DNA of 64,000 bases, from the NCBI GenBank assembly GCA_946811695.1, contig OX328124.1, positions 63,384,860-63,448,859 on the forward strand, read 5' to 3'. This document shows, piece after piece, positions 9,758 to 22,001 of the stretch. Within the stretch, counting starts at the first letter, position 1, and the number at the start of each line of letters is the position of its first letter. Below the pieces are notes generated by a model that was not told the DNA's origin, searched no databases, and saw only the letters and a program-made list of their open reading frames with translations. Both the position numbers and the translations under genes were made by a program. The stretch comes from Gonocerus acuteangulatus (lineage: Eukaryota > Arthropoda > Insecta > Hemiptera > Coreidae).

Positions 9758-10879
9758 GGCGCATCAACAAATCGTGGCTATTAGCGCCGACAACCAGGGT
9801 GCAACCAGGAATTTTCTCAGCGAGCCCTGAGATGAGAAAATTTCTGGCACCGGTGGGGATCGACCCCACCATCTCCCGACCCCACGGGAGACCCCGAGGT
9901 ACTTGTTGTAACCGTTTCTGAGAAAAGTGGAATCAAAGTTTTTGTAAGTCATTATTTTATTTTTTTGTGAGTACTTAGAATCGCGGGATTCAATTGAAAT
10001 ATTTTCTACATCTTGGAAATTAATCCCAACTAAGATGTTTAAATTTTGGTTATATTTGGAGTTGAGGAAGTATGCGAAAAAATGATTTTATTAATGGACA
10101 TGAAAAGTTTTCGGATCTTCATACATTTTTCGAAAATATCTCGATAACGGTTGGAAAATCGTAGTAAGTGGAAGGTGACCATTCGAAAGTTTACTAACTT
10201 CTCTAGAAAAAAGGTTCTGGAGGAATATTTGATGGGGCAACGTCAATCAGAGATATAAGCGCTTAAAACTTAAAAAATGTTTATTTTGTTGTTTTGAAAG
10301 GGGTTTTCTCTTTGTTATCTCACTTTTTAATTGGTTTGATTCTTGCTTTAAATTGTATTTATCAGTAAAATTAGTATTGTAGTAAAATAAGCTAAGAAAC
10401 TGTGAAAGGTAACTGTAATAAGTTTGGATTGGCTGTGGTAATCATGATGGCAGTGGCTAATCATGATGACGTAGTTTGTTTTGAATTCTCCTGTCTATAT
10501 AATCTTCCTCATAGCCTCCAACTGAAGTTATCGTTGTTTCTTATTTTATAGAATATTTAACCCACGAGAGAATGGAATTTTATTCGCCATGAATCACATA
10601 TTTACAGTTGATTATAACAGAAATACGAATTTGCTAGTAAAACAAGGTACTTAAAATGACAACTAATTTTTGGTTGTTTAGACTAGAGCCTTCTCAGCAG
10701 TAGTCGAAGAGTAAGTAAGTTCTCAGTACATAAGTGTATTGACTTATACAGATTAAGAATTATCCGCTTCTGTGTAAGTTTGCTACTGTCAGTTTCCTGT
10801 GATTTGTGATGCTGATCTATTCCATTTCTTCGAGATGTACGTAACCGCGCTAAGATGGCGCAGTTCCTGCGAGTCGGAC
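9303..10879 (-). mobile_element. HLE-A2, full length, interrupted by SINE-3
   Basis: The 3' end at the left is TTTTAGCGCGGTTACTCCC with its hairpin. The 5' end at the right is AACCGCGCTAAGATGGCGCA followed by CGAGTCGGAC. A (TA)n(TG)n tract covers about 9441-9505. Without the SINE (9714-9896) it is about 1.38 kb, similar to the other A2 copies at 4909 and 51391. Confidence 0.9.
9714..9896 (-). mobile_element. tRNA-headed SINE-3 with TSD
   Basis: On the minus strand a shortened tRNA head (GGGGTCTCCCGTGGGG, then GGGTCGATCCCCACC as B box) leads into a body shared with 40933-41160. The tail is GTCGGCGCTAATAGCCACGA, GATGCGCCGTA and poly(A). AGGTACTTGT flanks both sides (9704-9713 and 9897-9906). 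Part of the tRNA region around the A box is deleted relative to the 40.9-kb copy. Confidence 0.9.
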
Positions 10880-10997
10880 ATTCTAGAAATGTGGATTCAA
10901 AATAATAACAGCTTCTATTTTAATCATTCTAAATGAGTCTAGGGATAAGAACGGAACCTCGCTAAGATGCTGCGTTCCTGCGATTCGGACTTTTTTT
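10880..10997 (-). mobile_element. HLE-A3 5' fragment
   Basis: Matches the A3 5' part at about 51256-51365: TTCTAGAAATGTGG, AATAACAGCTTCTATTTTAA, a degraded CGGAACCTCGCTAAGATG and CGATTCGGACTTTTTTT. It directly abuts the 5' end of the preceding A2 element. Confidence 0.75.
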
Positions 10998-11556
10998 AAT
11001 GTTGGCAGTACAAACCACTCTCGTTATCGTAAATGAATAAATTCAAACGTTAAGAGTTTTGGGGAAATTCAGATGAGCCTTGTGTGAAATTTTAACAAAT
11101 TTGTATGCATCAACTACTTTCCTCCTTAAAGGTTTAAGGACTGTGTCCATTATTACACTTAACGTTAATTCATACATGTTTTAATAAATTCTACTGTGTT
11201 AAATGAAATTGTAAATATTTGAGTATTTGAGTGAGAATTTTGTTTAAGTGTGGGCTGTTATCTGGCAAAAGTTCGTTCATGTCATGCGGTAGATGGAAAG
11301 TGCTATATAATTTACATAAAAAAATGAAAATTATTCCATATAATTTATTAAGATAGCGAAGAATGGAATTATTTCAGGAAATTCTTCTCAAGGTTGATGG
11401 CATAATTCATTGATCAATGACTAGTCAAGCCAGGCACTTCTCATTAAAGACCACTCATTAGAATAGGAAAACCTCAATTTCAACTTATTAAACATCAAAG
11501 CATAACCACAAATGAGATTTTATAACCTCGTGGATAATAAGAATGACTTTGAATAC
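10998..11556. other. no recognisable gene
   Basis: AT-rich, no motif or frame worth reporting. Confidence 0.4.
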
Positions 11557-12320
11557 TTTTAGCGCGGTTCCTCCCTCTCTCCGTAGGGAGGAAACCCGCT
11601 TATTACGTCCACGCGATGATGCAATCCGGAAGTGTCGACAATAATTATTTATAAATTTCATAGATCAGGAAAATAACGGCGTTTCAAATTTATGTTTATG
11701 AAACCATAAGGCGATTTCTGTAAGAGATTTCGAGAAAAGTGAATAAAACTAGTTTTCCAAACTACTTGTTGGTCCGGGTACTTACAAACGATGGCTACGT
11801 TCTAGATGTATGACATTCATCCAAATTAAGATTTTAAAATTCTTTGACCCGGTGGCCTTGAGTGCTAAGGCTAAGCCGTTAACTACAATATCCGTTAAGG
11901 ATAATTCGCCCTACAATTGTTTGTCAGTAATAAATGGACGTTACAATTTATATTCAAATGTTGGTTACGTTTGGAGTTAAGGAAGTATTAGAAAAAAATA
12001 TGTTACTAGACATGAGCAGTTTTAGGATTTTTGCAAAATATTCTTACATATCTCGTTTATGTAATTCATTATGTTTTTGTGGGTACTTAGAATCGCGGAA
12101 TTCAATTGAAATATTATCTACAACTTGGAAATTAAACCCAATTAAGATGTTTAAATTTTGGTTATATTTGGAGTTAAGGAAGTATGCGAAAAAATTATTT
12201 TATTGATAGACATGAAAAGTTTTCGGATCTTCATACATTTTTCGTAAATATCTCGTTAACGGTTGGGAAATCGTGGTAAGTGGAAGGATACCATTCGAAT
12301 TCTTACTAAATTCTCTACAA
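11557..12320 (-). mobile_element. old HLE-A copy, interrupted
   Basis: The 3' end is TTTTAGCGCGGTTCCTCCC with a slightly mismatched hairpin. The microsatellite is reduced to a few bases near 11690. A SINE-2-like insertion lies at about 11840-11960. The interior at 12090-12318 matches A2 at 51900-52135 and continues after the nested HLE-B pair at 14656-14732. Confidence 0.75.
11843..11962 (+). repeat. SINE-2-like insertion
   Basis: The head GACCCGGTGGCCTTGAGTGC, with AAGGCTAAGCCGTTAAC, resembles the SINE-2 tRNA-like head. The tail GTAATAAATGGACGTTACAA is the SINE-2 tail. The B box is not well preserved. Confidence 0.5.
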
Positions 12321-13277
12321 AAAAGTCCGTCACGCAGGAGCTGCATAACGAAGCACTTTCCTCAGAATTTGGGTAGTGTAGACTGCTTTCCAGAACAATT
12401 TGCTTAAAATATCCTACATAAATAAAATAAAAACGTGAATAGTTCTCATTTTGTAATGAGTAACTAATCAATTATTAATTTGCATCCAGAGTTATGTTTA
12501 CACATGGTACCTACTACACTACGTAATAAATACAAAAATCCTCATATTATCGTATTTTGATCTAACGCAGGAACAGGATACAGTCACTCTAGTGGTAGAA
12601 AGCGCTCCTTGCGGCGGCTTTGTGAACCTACGTCTGCCGGCTTTTCTATTCAAATATATTACAAATTAAACCCCCGCTTTCCGATTGACCGATTCAGCTC
12701 ATTTTTACAACACTTCTTTCTCATGAGTTACCCACGACGTATACCGCGTTTCGTTACAATACAGCAGAAATTACGACCGGTATGAGTATATTAGGAATTT
12801 GGGTCCGGACTCCGGAGTAAACCCCCCCCCCCTTCTAATGAACCGATTTAGCTTATTTTTACAACACATATTTACCTGTAGATTACCACTACGAATACCG
12901 AGTTTCGTCGAAATATACCAAACATCACGGCTGGTAGTGGCGAATTGGTATTGTGGGTCTGGAGTAAACCCCCCTCCTAATGAACCGATTTCGTTTATTT
13001 TTACAACACATATTTACCTGTGGATTAGCACTACGAATACCGAGTTTCGTCGAAATATACCAAAAATCACGGCTGGTAGTGGCGAATTGGTATTGTGGGA
13101 CCGGAGTAAACCCCCCCCTTCTAATGAACCGATTTAGTTCATTTTAGCACTTTCCTCCGAAGGAAAGTAGCTATTGAGGTTGGACTCATGACGGAATTTT
13201 TGAAAAATTTCTTCAAATCTTTATCGATCCTACCTAGTAGACACCGAAAATGACCCCCGTTAAAATTTATATATATC

Positions 13278-13312
<35 letters not shown>

Positions 13313-14471
13313 CTGTTAACACGATAGCGGCCAGAGTTTTTGTTTTTTCGTCACGAAACTTGGTATATAGCATTCAATTAGCAAACGATTGAACGAGTTC
13401 GTTAACCACCAAAATTGGTCCACCGGAAGGGGGGGTTTACCCCGAACCCAAAACACTAATTTGACCATTTCAGCCGTAATATTTGTTATATTTCAACGAA
13501 ACTTGGTATTCGTAGTGGTAATATAGAGAGAAAAGTGAGATATAAAAATGAACTAAATCGGTTCATTAGAAGGGGGGGGGGTTTACTCCGGACCCACAAT
13601 ACCAATTCGCCACTACCAGCCGTGATTTTTGGTATATTTCGATAAAACTCGGTATTCGTAGTGGTAATCTACAGGTAAATATGTGATGTAAAAATAAACT
13701 AAATCGGTTCATTAGGAGGGGGGGGGGTTTACTCCGGACCCAAATTCCTAATATACTCATACTGGTCGTAATTTCTGATGTATTCTAACGAAACGCGGTA
13801 TACGTCGTGGGTAACTCATGAGAAAGAAGTGTTGTAAAAATGAGCTGAATCCGTCAATCGGAAAGGGGGGTTTACTTTGTAATATATTTCAATAGAAAAG
13901 CCAGCCAGACATAGGTCCACAAAGGCGCCGCAAGGAGCGCTAGAGGGACTGTATCCTGTTCCTGCGTTAGATCAAAATACGATAATATGAGGTTTTTTGT
14001 ATTTATTACGTAGTGTAATAGGTAACATGTGTAAACATAACTCTGGAAGCAAATTAATAATTGATCAGTTACTCATTACAAATTTAAAAGAGAACTATTC
14101 ATGTTTTTATTTTATTTATGTAGGATATTTTAAGCAAATTGTTCTGGAAAGCAGTCTACACTACCCAAATTCTGAGGAAAGTGCTTAGTTATGCAGCTCC
14201 TGCGTGACGGACTTGTTATATCTCACTTTTCTCTCTATATTACCACTACGAATACCAAGTTTCGTTGAAATATAACAAATATTACGGCTGACATAGTCAA
14301 ATAAGTGTTTTGGGTTCGGGGTAAACCCCCCCTTCCGGTGGACCGACTTTGGTGGTTAACGAACTCGTTCAATCGTTTGCTAATTGAATGCTATATACCA
14401 AGTTTCGTGACGAAAAAACAAAAACTCTGGCCGCTATCGTGTTAACAGACACACATATATATATATGCATA

Positions 14472-14532
<61 letters not shown>

Positions 14533-14655
14533 TTTAACGGGGGTCATTTTCGGTGTCTACTAGGTAGGATCGATAAAGATTTGAAGAAATTTTTCAAAAA
14601 TTCCGTCATGAGTCCAACCTCAATAGCTACTTTCCTTCGGAGGAAAGTGCTAAAA
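12321..14655 (+). mobile_element. HLE-B, full length, split by a second HLE-B
   Basis: The 5' end is AAAAGTCCGTCACGCAGGAG, then AGCACTTTCCTC. The 3' end is TACTTTCCTTCGGAGGAAAG with TGCTAAAA. It is inserted in an HLE-A2-type sequence whose uninterrupted form is seen at 52126-52146 (CTCTACAAAAAAGGTTCTGA). It is split at about 13141 by an oppositely oriented HLE-B ending at 14214. The host part contains tandem units with C/G runs and a (TA)n tract at about 14456-14529. Confidence 0.9.
13142..14214 (-). mobile_element. HLE-B inserted inside another HLE-B
   Basis: Complete element on the minus strand: 3' end TTTTAGCACTTTCCTCCG at 13142, 5' end CAGCTCCTGCGTGACGGACTT at 14214. The host element sequence at the junction (GATTTAGTTCATTTT, then ATATCTCACTTTTCTCTC) is continuous at about 22596-22626, confirming insertion in a short T run. 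Confidence 0.9.
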
Positions 14656-14732
14656 GGTTCTGAAGCAATATTCGGTGGGGCAACGTCAATCAGAGATATA
14701 AGCGCTTAAAAAGTGTTTGTTTTGAAAGGGTT

Positions 14733-14865
14733 TTAGCGCGGTTACTCCCTATCTCCATAGGGAGAACCCGCTTATTAGGTTGACCTCACGACGCAATCCG
14801 GAAGTGCCGACTAGAAACTTTCACGTTTCAGGCCCTATAGATCACGAAAATATAGGTGGCTCCAC
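14733..14865 (-). mobile_element. HLE-A2 3' terminal fragment
   Basis: TTTTAGCGCGGTTACTCCCT, the hairpin and the conserved block up to GAAAATATAGGTGGC. It is truncated just before the (TA)n position. Confidence 0.8.
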
Positions 14866-15017
14866 CACCACCGCCATATTAGTTTTTGTCTATAATCCGA
14901 GTTCTACCAATATCAAATTTGTGCTTATATTTACTAGCATGATAATATCGCAGACAAAGAAAATAATATGGTTAAGCGCAAGATCAAAGAAAATACATAT
15001 GCATATAATACATATGC

Positions 15018-16141
15018 GCGGTTCCGTTCTTATCTCTAGACTCATTTAAAATGATTAAAATAGAAGCTGTTATTATTTTGGGTCCACTTTTCTAGAAAGC
15101 ATGAAGATTAGATAGTTTGCCGTCGAGGTAATAAGTAAAGATGGAATGGTTGGGATTCGGCTAAAGAAACCTCAATACGATTTTTGTTAAAAAATCTATA
15201 TTTAGGACGTTTCGGCTACTCATTGGAAGCCTTCGTCAGCAATGAAAGTGCCAGGAGGCAGAGGAGGACCAAAGTTGACAGTTCCATCTTTACTTTCAAG
15301 AAAGGTCTTATTTACGATCATACCTGGATGGGCCCCCGCCCTAGGAAGGACCCCGCAAGGGTCCTAGTTGAAAAGCTAGATCTTGGAAATCCATATCTCT
15401 AAGATTAAATTGTTTTTCTTATTTTTCTTAACCTGATTTATTATCAAATACATTATCCAACTATAAGCAGTTAAAAAATAACAAGGAATAAAAACAGACA
15501 AAAAGAAGAGTTCGAATAAGCGAAATCAATTACTTTAAAGTTTTAAGCACTTATTTCTCCTATTGACATCCTCTAATCAAAACTTTCATCACAACCTTTT
15601 TTGTAGAGCATTTAGTAAGCTTTCTAATGGTATTCTTCCGTTTACCATGATTCTCAACCTTTTTCGAGATATTAAGGAAAGTATACAAAGTTACCAAAAC
15701 TCTTTATGTCTGTTAATAAAATATTTTATTCTAACCCTTCCTTAACTCCAAACGTAACACAAATTTCAACATATTAGTTTTAATGAAAGTAGAACATGCA
15801 GAAAATGTTTCAACTGAATCCCATGATTCTAAGTACCCAAAGCAAAAACGGTATTCAACAACTATTTTTCCAATTTTCTCGAAAACGGTTAAAGCTATCG
15901 CCTTGAAAATGGTTTCATTCGTTTTCCTAGCCCAAGAAGCCTATAAAACAGGTGCTTACAAGCTTATGAACTCAAAAACGTAAGCGTTACGATTTTTTTG
16001 CGCGCGAATTTCGCCCCAAACGCCATCTTCCAGTAGTCGGATTTTGCTGGTTAACGAACTTGACCTTTCAAATTGGACGTCGGATTTTTGTACCAAATTT
16101 CATCAAAATCGGACCATTCGTCTTCTACCTAGAGAGCGAAC

Positions 16142-16236
<95 letters not shown>

Positions 16237-16368
16237 AATTTGAACCACCATCATTTTCGGTCTCTAGGGGTTCTGAAACGAAAAATTATTTAGTCTGCAC
16301 TTCTGGATTGCGTCATGAGATCAACCTTATAAGCGGGGTTCCTCCCTATGGGGGAGGGAGGAACCGCG
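15018..16368 (+). mobile_element. HLE-A3, 5' tip lost
   Basis: Starts within the subterminal repeat (GCGCGGTTCCG) without the AAAGTCCG tip. It continues through CAAAGTTGACAGTTCCATCT and the module near 15208-15239. A (TA)n-(CA)n tract covers about 16143-16236. It ends with the hairpin GGTTCCTCCCTATGGGGGAG and GGAACCGCGCTAAAA at about 16368. Confidence 0.85.
15208..15239 (-). other. hammerhead-like core motif in HLE-A3
   Basis: Minus strand: CTGACGA, one A, then GGCTTC/GTAGCC arms around CCAATGA (one mismatched pair), then GAAAC. The same motif with a perfect stem lies at 51111-51142. See findings for limits. Confidence 0.35.
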
Positions 16369-16381
16369 CTAAAAAAAAAAA

Positions 16382-16900
16382 CAAAAATAAAACATCTAAA
16401 CAAAATATTTTAAAATTTAATTGACAATAATTAATTATGTACATATCGATATCGAAGTTTTCATATTATTCATTTGAAGTTGTTTGGTGAATGGTCTTCA
16501 TCGATTAAAAATCTGCTGGTTAGTTGGCTCATTGTTCTTAGCTTCAGTTATGACGTGTCTCTTAGTAGTGATTCTCTTGTTCACTGTGGGTGCAAATATT
16601 CCGAATTTCAGCTCTTGATGACGCAATAAAGGTGCGAATCATGTTGAGTAGGGATTATTAACTATTTTTTATTAATTCGCGTATTTTCTTTTGTTGGCCT
16701 TCCGCCTCTAAAATTAATATTTGTTTTATGTTTTTCAAATAATTATTATTCGAATAATGCCCTTGCCAAAAAAAAAAGTTGATAAAATCTATGACATTTT
16801 ACCCAAAATGTATTAAAAGGAAACTTTTCATTCTTAATCATTTACGTATATCCGTTGAAGTGTGCAGTGGGGAAGGGGACTCATCGACTGCTAAGGGTAC
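16382..16900. other. no recognisable gene
   Basis: AT-rich unique-looking sequence. No support for exons or repeats. Confidence 0.4.
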
Positions 16901-16901
16901 T

Positions 16902-17518
16902 CACATGGTGAAGAGGTAGAGGTAGAGGTAGAGGGAAGAGGTCGAGGTACCTCTATGTAACATAAACACATTGTTTGTAATGGGGACTCGCATAGTGAAG
17001 AGGTAGAGGTAGAGGTGTACCGCGCGGGCCTCCTAGAGGTTTTTCCCGCCCGCTTTTAAAGACAATCTTGTTTGTCTTTTCGAGCGGTCTATGACGTGGC
17101 TTCTCCGTGATTGGTCTATTCATGTCCTTTACTATCCCATTCCACCCTCTGCTGCACTTGTGGTCGTTTGTGTAGTATTTTCATTCTAGAAAAATTGAGA
17201 TTAGTGTTTTGGGATTGTGAATAACTATTAACGGTAGTGAAATGAAAGAAGATTTAAATATCGCGGTGCATTAATTATCCACCATTTACGCCCTGTCGAC
17301 ATGTCATCACTATCTTCACTACTGTCACTTACTATTGTAAAAAAATAAACTATCCTAACAACCTCTCTTCTTGCAACATAGCTGAAGACTGTCTCTCAAA
17401 TCACGTGAAACTGGAAAAGCAGCGCGGTAACCCTCTTCACTATGCGACCCTCCCTCTATCTAGGCCTCTACCTCTACCTCTTCCCTCTACCTCTACCTCT
17501 ACCTCTTCACCATGCGAC
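16902..17518. repeat. inverted-repeat element with GAGGTA tracts
   Basis: The left arm at about 16902-17022 has two blocks of tandem GAGGTA, each led by CAYRGTGAAGAGG. The right arm at about 17435-17518 has the inverse (CCTCTACCTCTACC, CTCTTCACCATGCGAC). The roughly 400-bp middle has a GC-rich start (CCGCGCGGGCC) and no ORF. It could be a TIR element or a relic of one. No target duplication was identified. Confidence 0.5.
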
Positions 17519-17968
17519 TACCCTAATAGAAACATTTCTTACATCCCACCGTGCTACTCAACACCTACCGATTTTCATCCACTCTATAAACATGCTACTA
17601 ATCACTATCAGAAAACACACAAAAAAGCTATCAAGCAGGAATATTTTCTTTTCTTACAACTTTTTTCCAAGTTATTTAAGCAGAAATAAAAACTTTAGAT
17701 CACATTCTAGTCTGCCCTTCGTCTTACGTAAATCACCAGACTCATTTCGATTAGCGAACAAAATTAACTCATAATACCTCGAAAGTGAATCGTAAAACCG
17801 CCTTCTTGCATTGGAATTCTTGTATTTATTGGAAAAATATATTAAATTCACGTTTGGTCCGGCCTATGGCAAAATATTTTCTGAGTGAATACCTACTGCA
17901 CTTCCCGAAACCTCTAAACAAAATACTCCCTCTCTAATTAAGAAAGTCCTTCTCTTATGTACATACAA

Positions 17969-17970
<2 letters not shown>
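17519..17970. other. no recognisable gene
   Basis: AT-rich. The open frames across this stretch start in the CCTCTA tandem and are not gene-like. Confidence 0.4.
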
Positions 17971-18030
<60 letters not shown>

Positions 18031-18050
18031 TTATGTGTGTGTGTGTGTGT
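17971..18050. repeat. (TA)n(TG)n microsatellite without recognisable HLE flanks
   Basis: A (TA)n tract followed by TTTATTTATG and (TG)n. Unlike almost every other tract in the window, the flanks do not match HLE-A or HLE-B. Confidence 0.8.
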
Positions 18051-19927
18051 ATAAGATAGACACTCAGCAAACAATACTTTATAAGTCGGTAACCAAGAAT
18101 AAGCTTTTTCATTTCTTGCTATATGTTAGTTGTGTTTATGTCGCGAGAGTTTTTTATATGCGAGTAACAAGAATTTCTTATCTTATTGAAAACTACTTGA
18201 GTTGGCCACTATAGTTGTGTGGTTGATTTGCTGATCTGCTTATTACAAATATTTATTCATGCCTTTTTTAACAGATTATTTGTGTCTACAGATTTTTGGG
18301 GCAGCCAAACACCCCTTGAAAATATTAAACAATATTAATGTAATATTAATTTAATCATTGCATGTGTGACAGATAAAAAATTGTAGAATACCGTAATGAA
18401 AACTCTCAAAAATCAAATCTTATCAGAATGTATGCCAACGGAAGAATGTGCAAGTCAGTTAAAGAATAAAAGTGTAAAACCATTTTTATTCTATCAAATA
18501 TTTTGTTTGCAAACACACTCATGCACCCATTTAAAGAACATTAATTTGTATCGTTAAAATGATAAGTCTACGATTTTTTTCGGATAAATTAATAGAATAA
18601 ATGCAAAACGCAAATAAAATGTATAGCGCAAACTTAATTGCTGAAAAAAAATTAAATTCACAAAACTAGTTATAAATCCCTGGATGCTTTACACGCAGCA
18701 CTGCCGGCCTTACTGTTCAGGAGGACTCTTCCGTGTTCTTGGTGAGCTCCGTACAACGGAACTCTCCAATAACATAATAAATTGGTTATTTAACTTAACT
18801 ACAATGGACTTTCATTTGTGGGGACATTTTTTTAAAAAAAAGTATCAACATCATTCAGGAATGTGGCTGAACTAACCAACTTACCGAGGAATGTAATATT
18901 AATATTTTTATTTTATTTTTTTAAGGTTTATCATATTAATTTAGCTAATCCATTAATTATCATATTAATTTTCGAATCAAATTCCTTTTATAACAGTTCC
19001 CGTTAATGCTTTTCAATTATTTTTTCTGTTATCGAAAAAACAAACAGACTAGAAAAACTACGCTTGAAATAATTATTATTTAAATGTTAACGTTCATTAT
19101 TATTAACTAAGAATAATAAATATGAAATAAGAAATTTACTTGGAACAATTTTTTTCAAAATTGCTACGATCTCAAGAGGTTGAGAATGTAAACACTGGCA
19201 GTTTCATTAAATCTTGTTTAAAATAGTAAAATTAAAGCTTATTGTCAGCGCAATATCTGATGGAACACACGTAATTATAAATGCTAAGAAGGTTACAAAA
19301 AGTCATTCCTTAAAGAACGAGTAAAACGAGATAAGAAAAACATGATAGAATGTGTGGGTAAACTATAACTCGCGTGCAGGTAATTTGGTAGAGACATTTC
19401 GAATATGCAGCTTTAGAGTGTCAATCAATGTTGAAATCTTTAAATATTCCATGGAGCATGATTAGGCTGGGATGTCTGATACGCAGACAATTTTGGGAGC
19501 CCCTAGACCTGCGATTATTGTGTTGTGTGACCTGTCTATTTTGTTCTACCTTTTATTCTTCTGGGTTTTCCCGATTGAGGGCTCGCACTGCGCAGACAAC
19601 TACAAGTTTCTCATCTCCATAGAAGAAGTCATAAGTAATTATTCTAATTCGAATTTGCAGCTTTTCCAGTGGATGAGGGGCTTAAGCAGCCAACACAATG
19701 CTATAGTCCGACCGCAAACAAAAGAACCTGAAGGAGCGTGGCAGGAGAGGAGCTAGGCCTTCCTCCACATGGGCTATAGGCAGCGCGTGCGCACTACCTG
19801 GTTCTTTTCTTCTGGTACACCTATTAGGCCTCGGACACGATACGAGCGATGAACAATGAGCGACAGAACGACAGAGCGTTTAGCGGAAGAGTGGTGCCGC
19901 TGGACGACACATAGGGACTGGGCGCAG
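18051..19927. other. no recognisable gene
   Basis: Mostly AT-rich. Positions 18690-18760 and 19415-19900 are more GC-rich, and a 94-codon frame runs at 19472-19756. I recognise no domain, start context or splice pattern, so I do not call a gene. Confidence 0.3.
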
Positions 19928-19975
19928 TATATTGGAGTATGCGATATATTGGAGTATATCGCATACTCCAATATA
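19928..19975. repeat. short hairpin, 21-bp arms
   Basis: TATATTGGAGTATGCGATAT(A) and its exact inverse flank a 6-nt loop TTGGAG. Confidence 0.85.
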
Positions 19976-21045
19976 TATTTTTTAATTAATGTTAATGTTT
20001 CTAAAAAATAAAGATTGAAAAGTGATGTCTTATAAATTTTTTTGCGTTTGTTATACGGTTTAATCGAGTAATATTGGTGAAGTTGCGACTGAAAGTTTTA
20101 TTTTATTTATACCGAAATTTTCTATCGGCTTGTTCGTCGAAGCTTTAGCCTATTTCTGTCAGCCTCTCTCATTGAGACACGCTTATTATATTGATATGGG
20201 AAGAAAATAGTTATTTTCAACAAAAAACTAGTCTATTTTATTGACCTTGATATCTTGTTTCCTGTTCGATTGAGGCTGGGATTCTCAAGTTGGCTTGCAT
20301 TGTCTGACACCTCGCTAAATGTAAAAAGCTTAATAATACCACCAGTTTTTCCCAGTTTACTTCTCCAGCTATTGTGTACACAATTTTTTTCAGGCAATAG
20401 AGACCCAGGAGCGAGGAATGTAACATCGTAACAACTCTTCTCTGTGGTTTAACAAAGAATATATTCAATTAATGAATTTTGTGATTTATGAATGTTTTGA
20501 TTTTATTAAGAGCGTATCAGTATTTTGAGACTTTTCGATACATTTCTTCGTAATAAAAGTTTAATTACCAAAATGGTATAAAAAAATAAAATAAAAAAGG
20601 TACATTTCTTTGTTACATTAAACTATTAAAATAGTTCACAAAATAATGCTCAAATATTCTTCTTGGCAAGTTTCATGTTTAAAATTTTCTTAATTAAACT
20701 TACTTAACTTATCTATATCTTGATGAAATAAAACAAAGCAAGTAAGCTTACATTCACCTTTTTTCCTCACGTAATTTAAGTCCAACAAAATCAAAATATT
20801 GGATTGTGATGAGTGTGGTAGAAGTTTTTAATACCTCAGGACTCTTATATAAACGTGCGATAAGAAATCTCGGCGATTTGACCTCCTTCATTGGCTGGAG
20901 CCTTTTTATAAAGCTAACAAATGTCTAATATCAAGGGCTTAGAACAGTCTTCAAACTATATGACAAAATATTGGAAACATCTATGTTTGCTAAGTTTTGT
21001 TTATCATGATATCATTTTGTTTTTACAACTTATTCCTTTCCAATC
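19976..21045. other. no recognisable gene
   Basis: AT-rich. A 76-codon minus-strand frame at 20238-20468 has no recognisable domain and is not called. Confidence 0.35.
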
Positions 21046-21049
21046 GTAA

Positions 21050-21095
21050 AGGAAGGGGGAGGGGGCTGCAGCCCCCCCCCTTATATACGCCCATG
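21050..21095 (+). mobile_element. hAT-like MITE, truncated 3' end (copy 4)
   Basis: G run, CTGCAG, C run and the terminus TATATACGCCCATG at 21095. The opposite terminus is not found upstream, so this copy is truncated. Confidence 0.7.
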
Positions 21096-21337
21096 ATATA
21101 AGATGAAAGTAGCATCTAAACTGAGATAAAGAGGTCAAAGGAAGATTATATTATTAAAGCAACAAATCCAAATTTATAACGAAAAAAGTAAACAAGAACA
21201 GATTCTGGACAAATAATTAATTGTCATCTATTTTCCTCATTCTAAAGTTTGCCGCAATATTTTATTATTATGGGGGGTTTTCTCCTCAGTCTCCTGGGAT
21301 AAATTCTTTCGGGGGCTGTTGCCAACCTGTAGTGGGT

Positions 21338-21603
21338 TCCTGTGTCAGATCAAAAGACGAAAATATGAAGTTTTTAGTATTTATTAAGTAGTGTTGTAGG
21401 TACCATGTGTAAACATAACTCTGGAAGCAAATTAATAATTAATAATTGAACACTTATTCATTACAAAATTAAAAGAGAACAATTCATGTTTTTATTTTAT
21501 TTATGTAGGATATTTTAAGCAAATTGTTCTGGAAACCAGTCTACACAACCCAAATTCTGAGGAAAGTGCTTAGTTATGCAGCTCCTGCGTGTCGGACTTT
21601 TTT
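21338..21603 (-). mobile_element. HLE-B 5' fragment
   Basis: Matches the 5' 265 bp of HLE-B, ending GCAGCTCCTGCGTGTCGGAC and TTTTTT at about 21600. The other end, near GGTTCCTGTGTCAGATC, joins unrelated sequence. Confidence 0.8.
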
Positions 21604-21784
21604 CCTGTATAAAGGACTTTCATAGGAACAATGTTTATTTTATTCTTCATACAACTATTAAATAAGTGCACATTATGTATTATACAATATTTAATATATA
21701 ATTTACTTGGAGATAAAGATATTTTACTTTAAGATAAAATCATAGTTTTCATAAAAAAAATATATTAACAAAGATATTTTAAGA

Positions 21785-22001
21785 AAATGACTCTCTAATT
21801 GATTTTATTTGTAGAATTATTACTATAGTAGACGAACACAAGAAAATTTTGATATTTTTCGATCCATTGAAACGTACTAAATAGGTATCTCTAGAAGAGG
21901 ATTCTGGGGTCTGGCGGACCCGACCAGGTAAAGTCATAAAGCCCTTTGAACAAAGGCCGAACCATATATTATTTGTTTCTATTCTAAGCTTTTCAAATGA
22001 C
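21785..22001 (-). mobile_element. HLE-A1 internal fragment
   Basis: Matches 1786-2031 (TTGATTTTATTTGTAGAATT, TCTGGCGGACCCGACCAGGT, AAGCTTTTCAAATGAC). It is interrupted at 22001 by an HLE-B element and not resumed afterwards. Confidence 0.8.

Noticed and set aside
12800..13140. CRISPR-like array
   Set aside because: Repeats are about 147 bp, belong to a dispersed transposon and have no unique spacers; the genome is eukaryotic.
19472..19756. 94-codon open frame in a less AT-rich stretch
   Set aside because: No recognisable domain, a poor start context and an overlapping open frame in another phase. Not enough to call a gene.
20238..20468. 76-codon minus-strand frame
   Set aside because: No family resemblance and no splice or promoter support.
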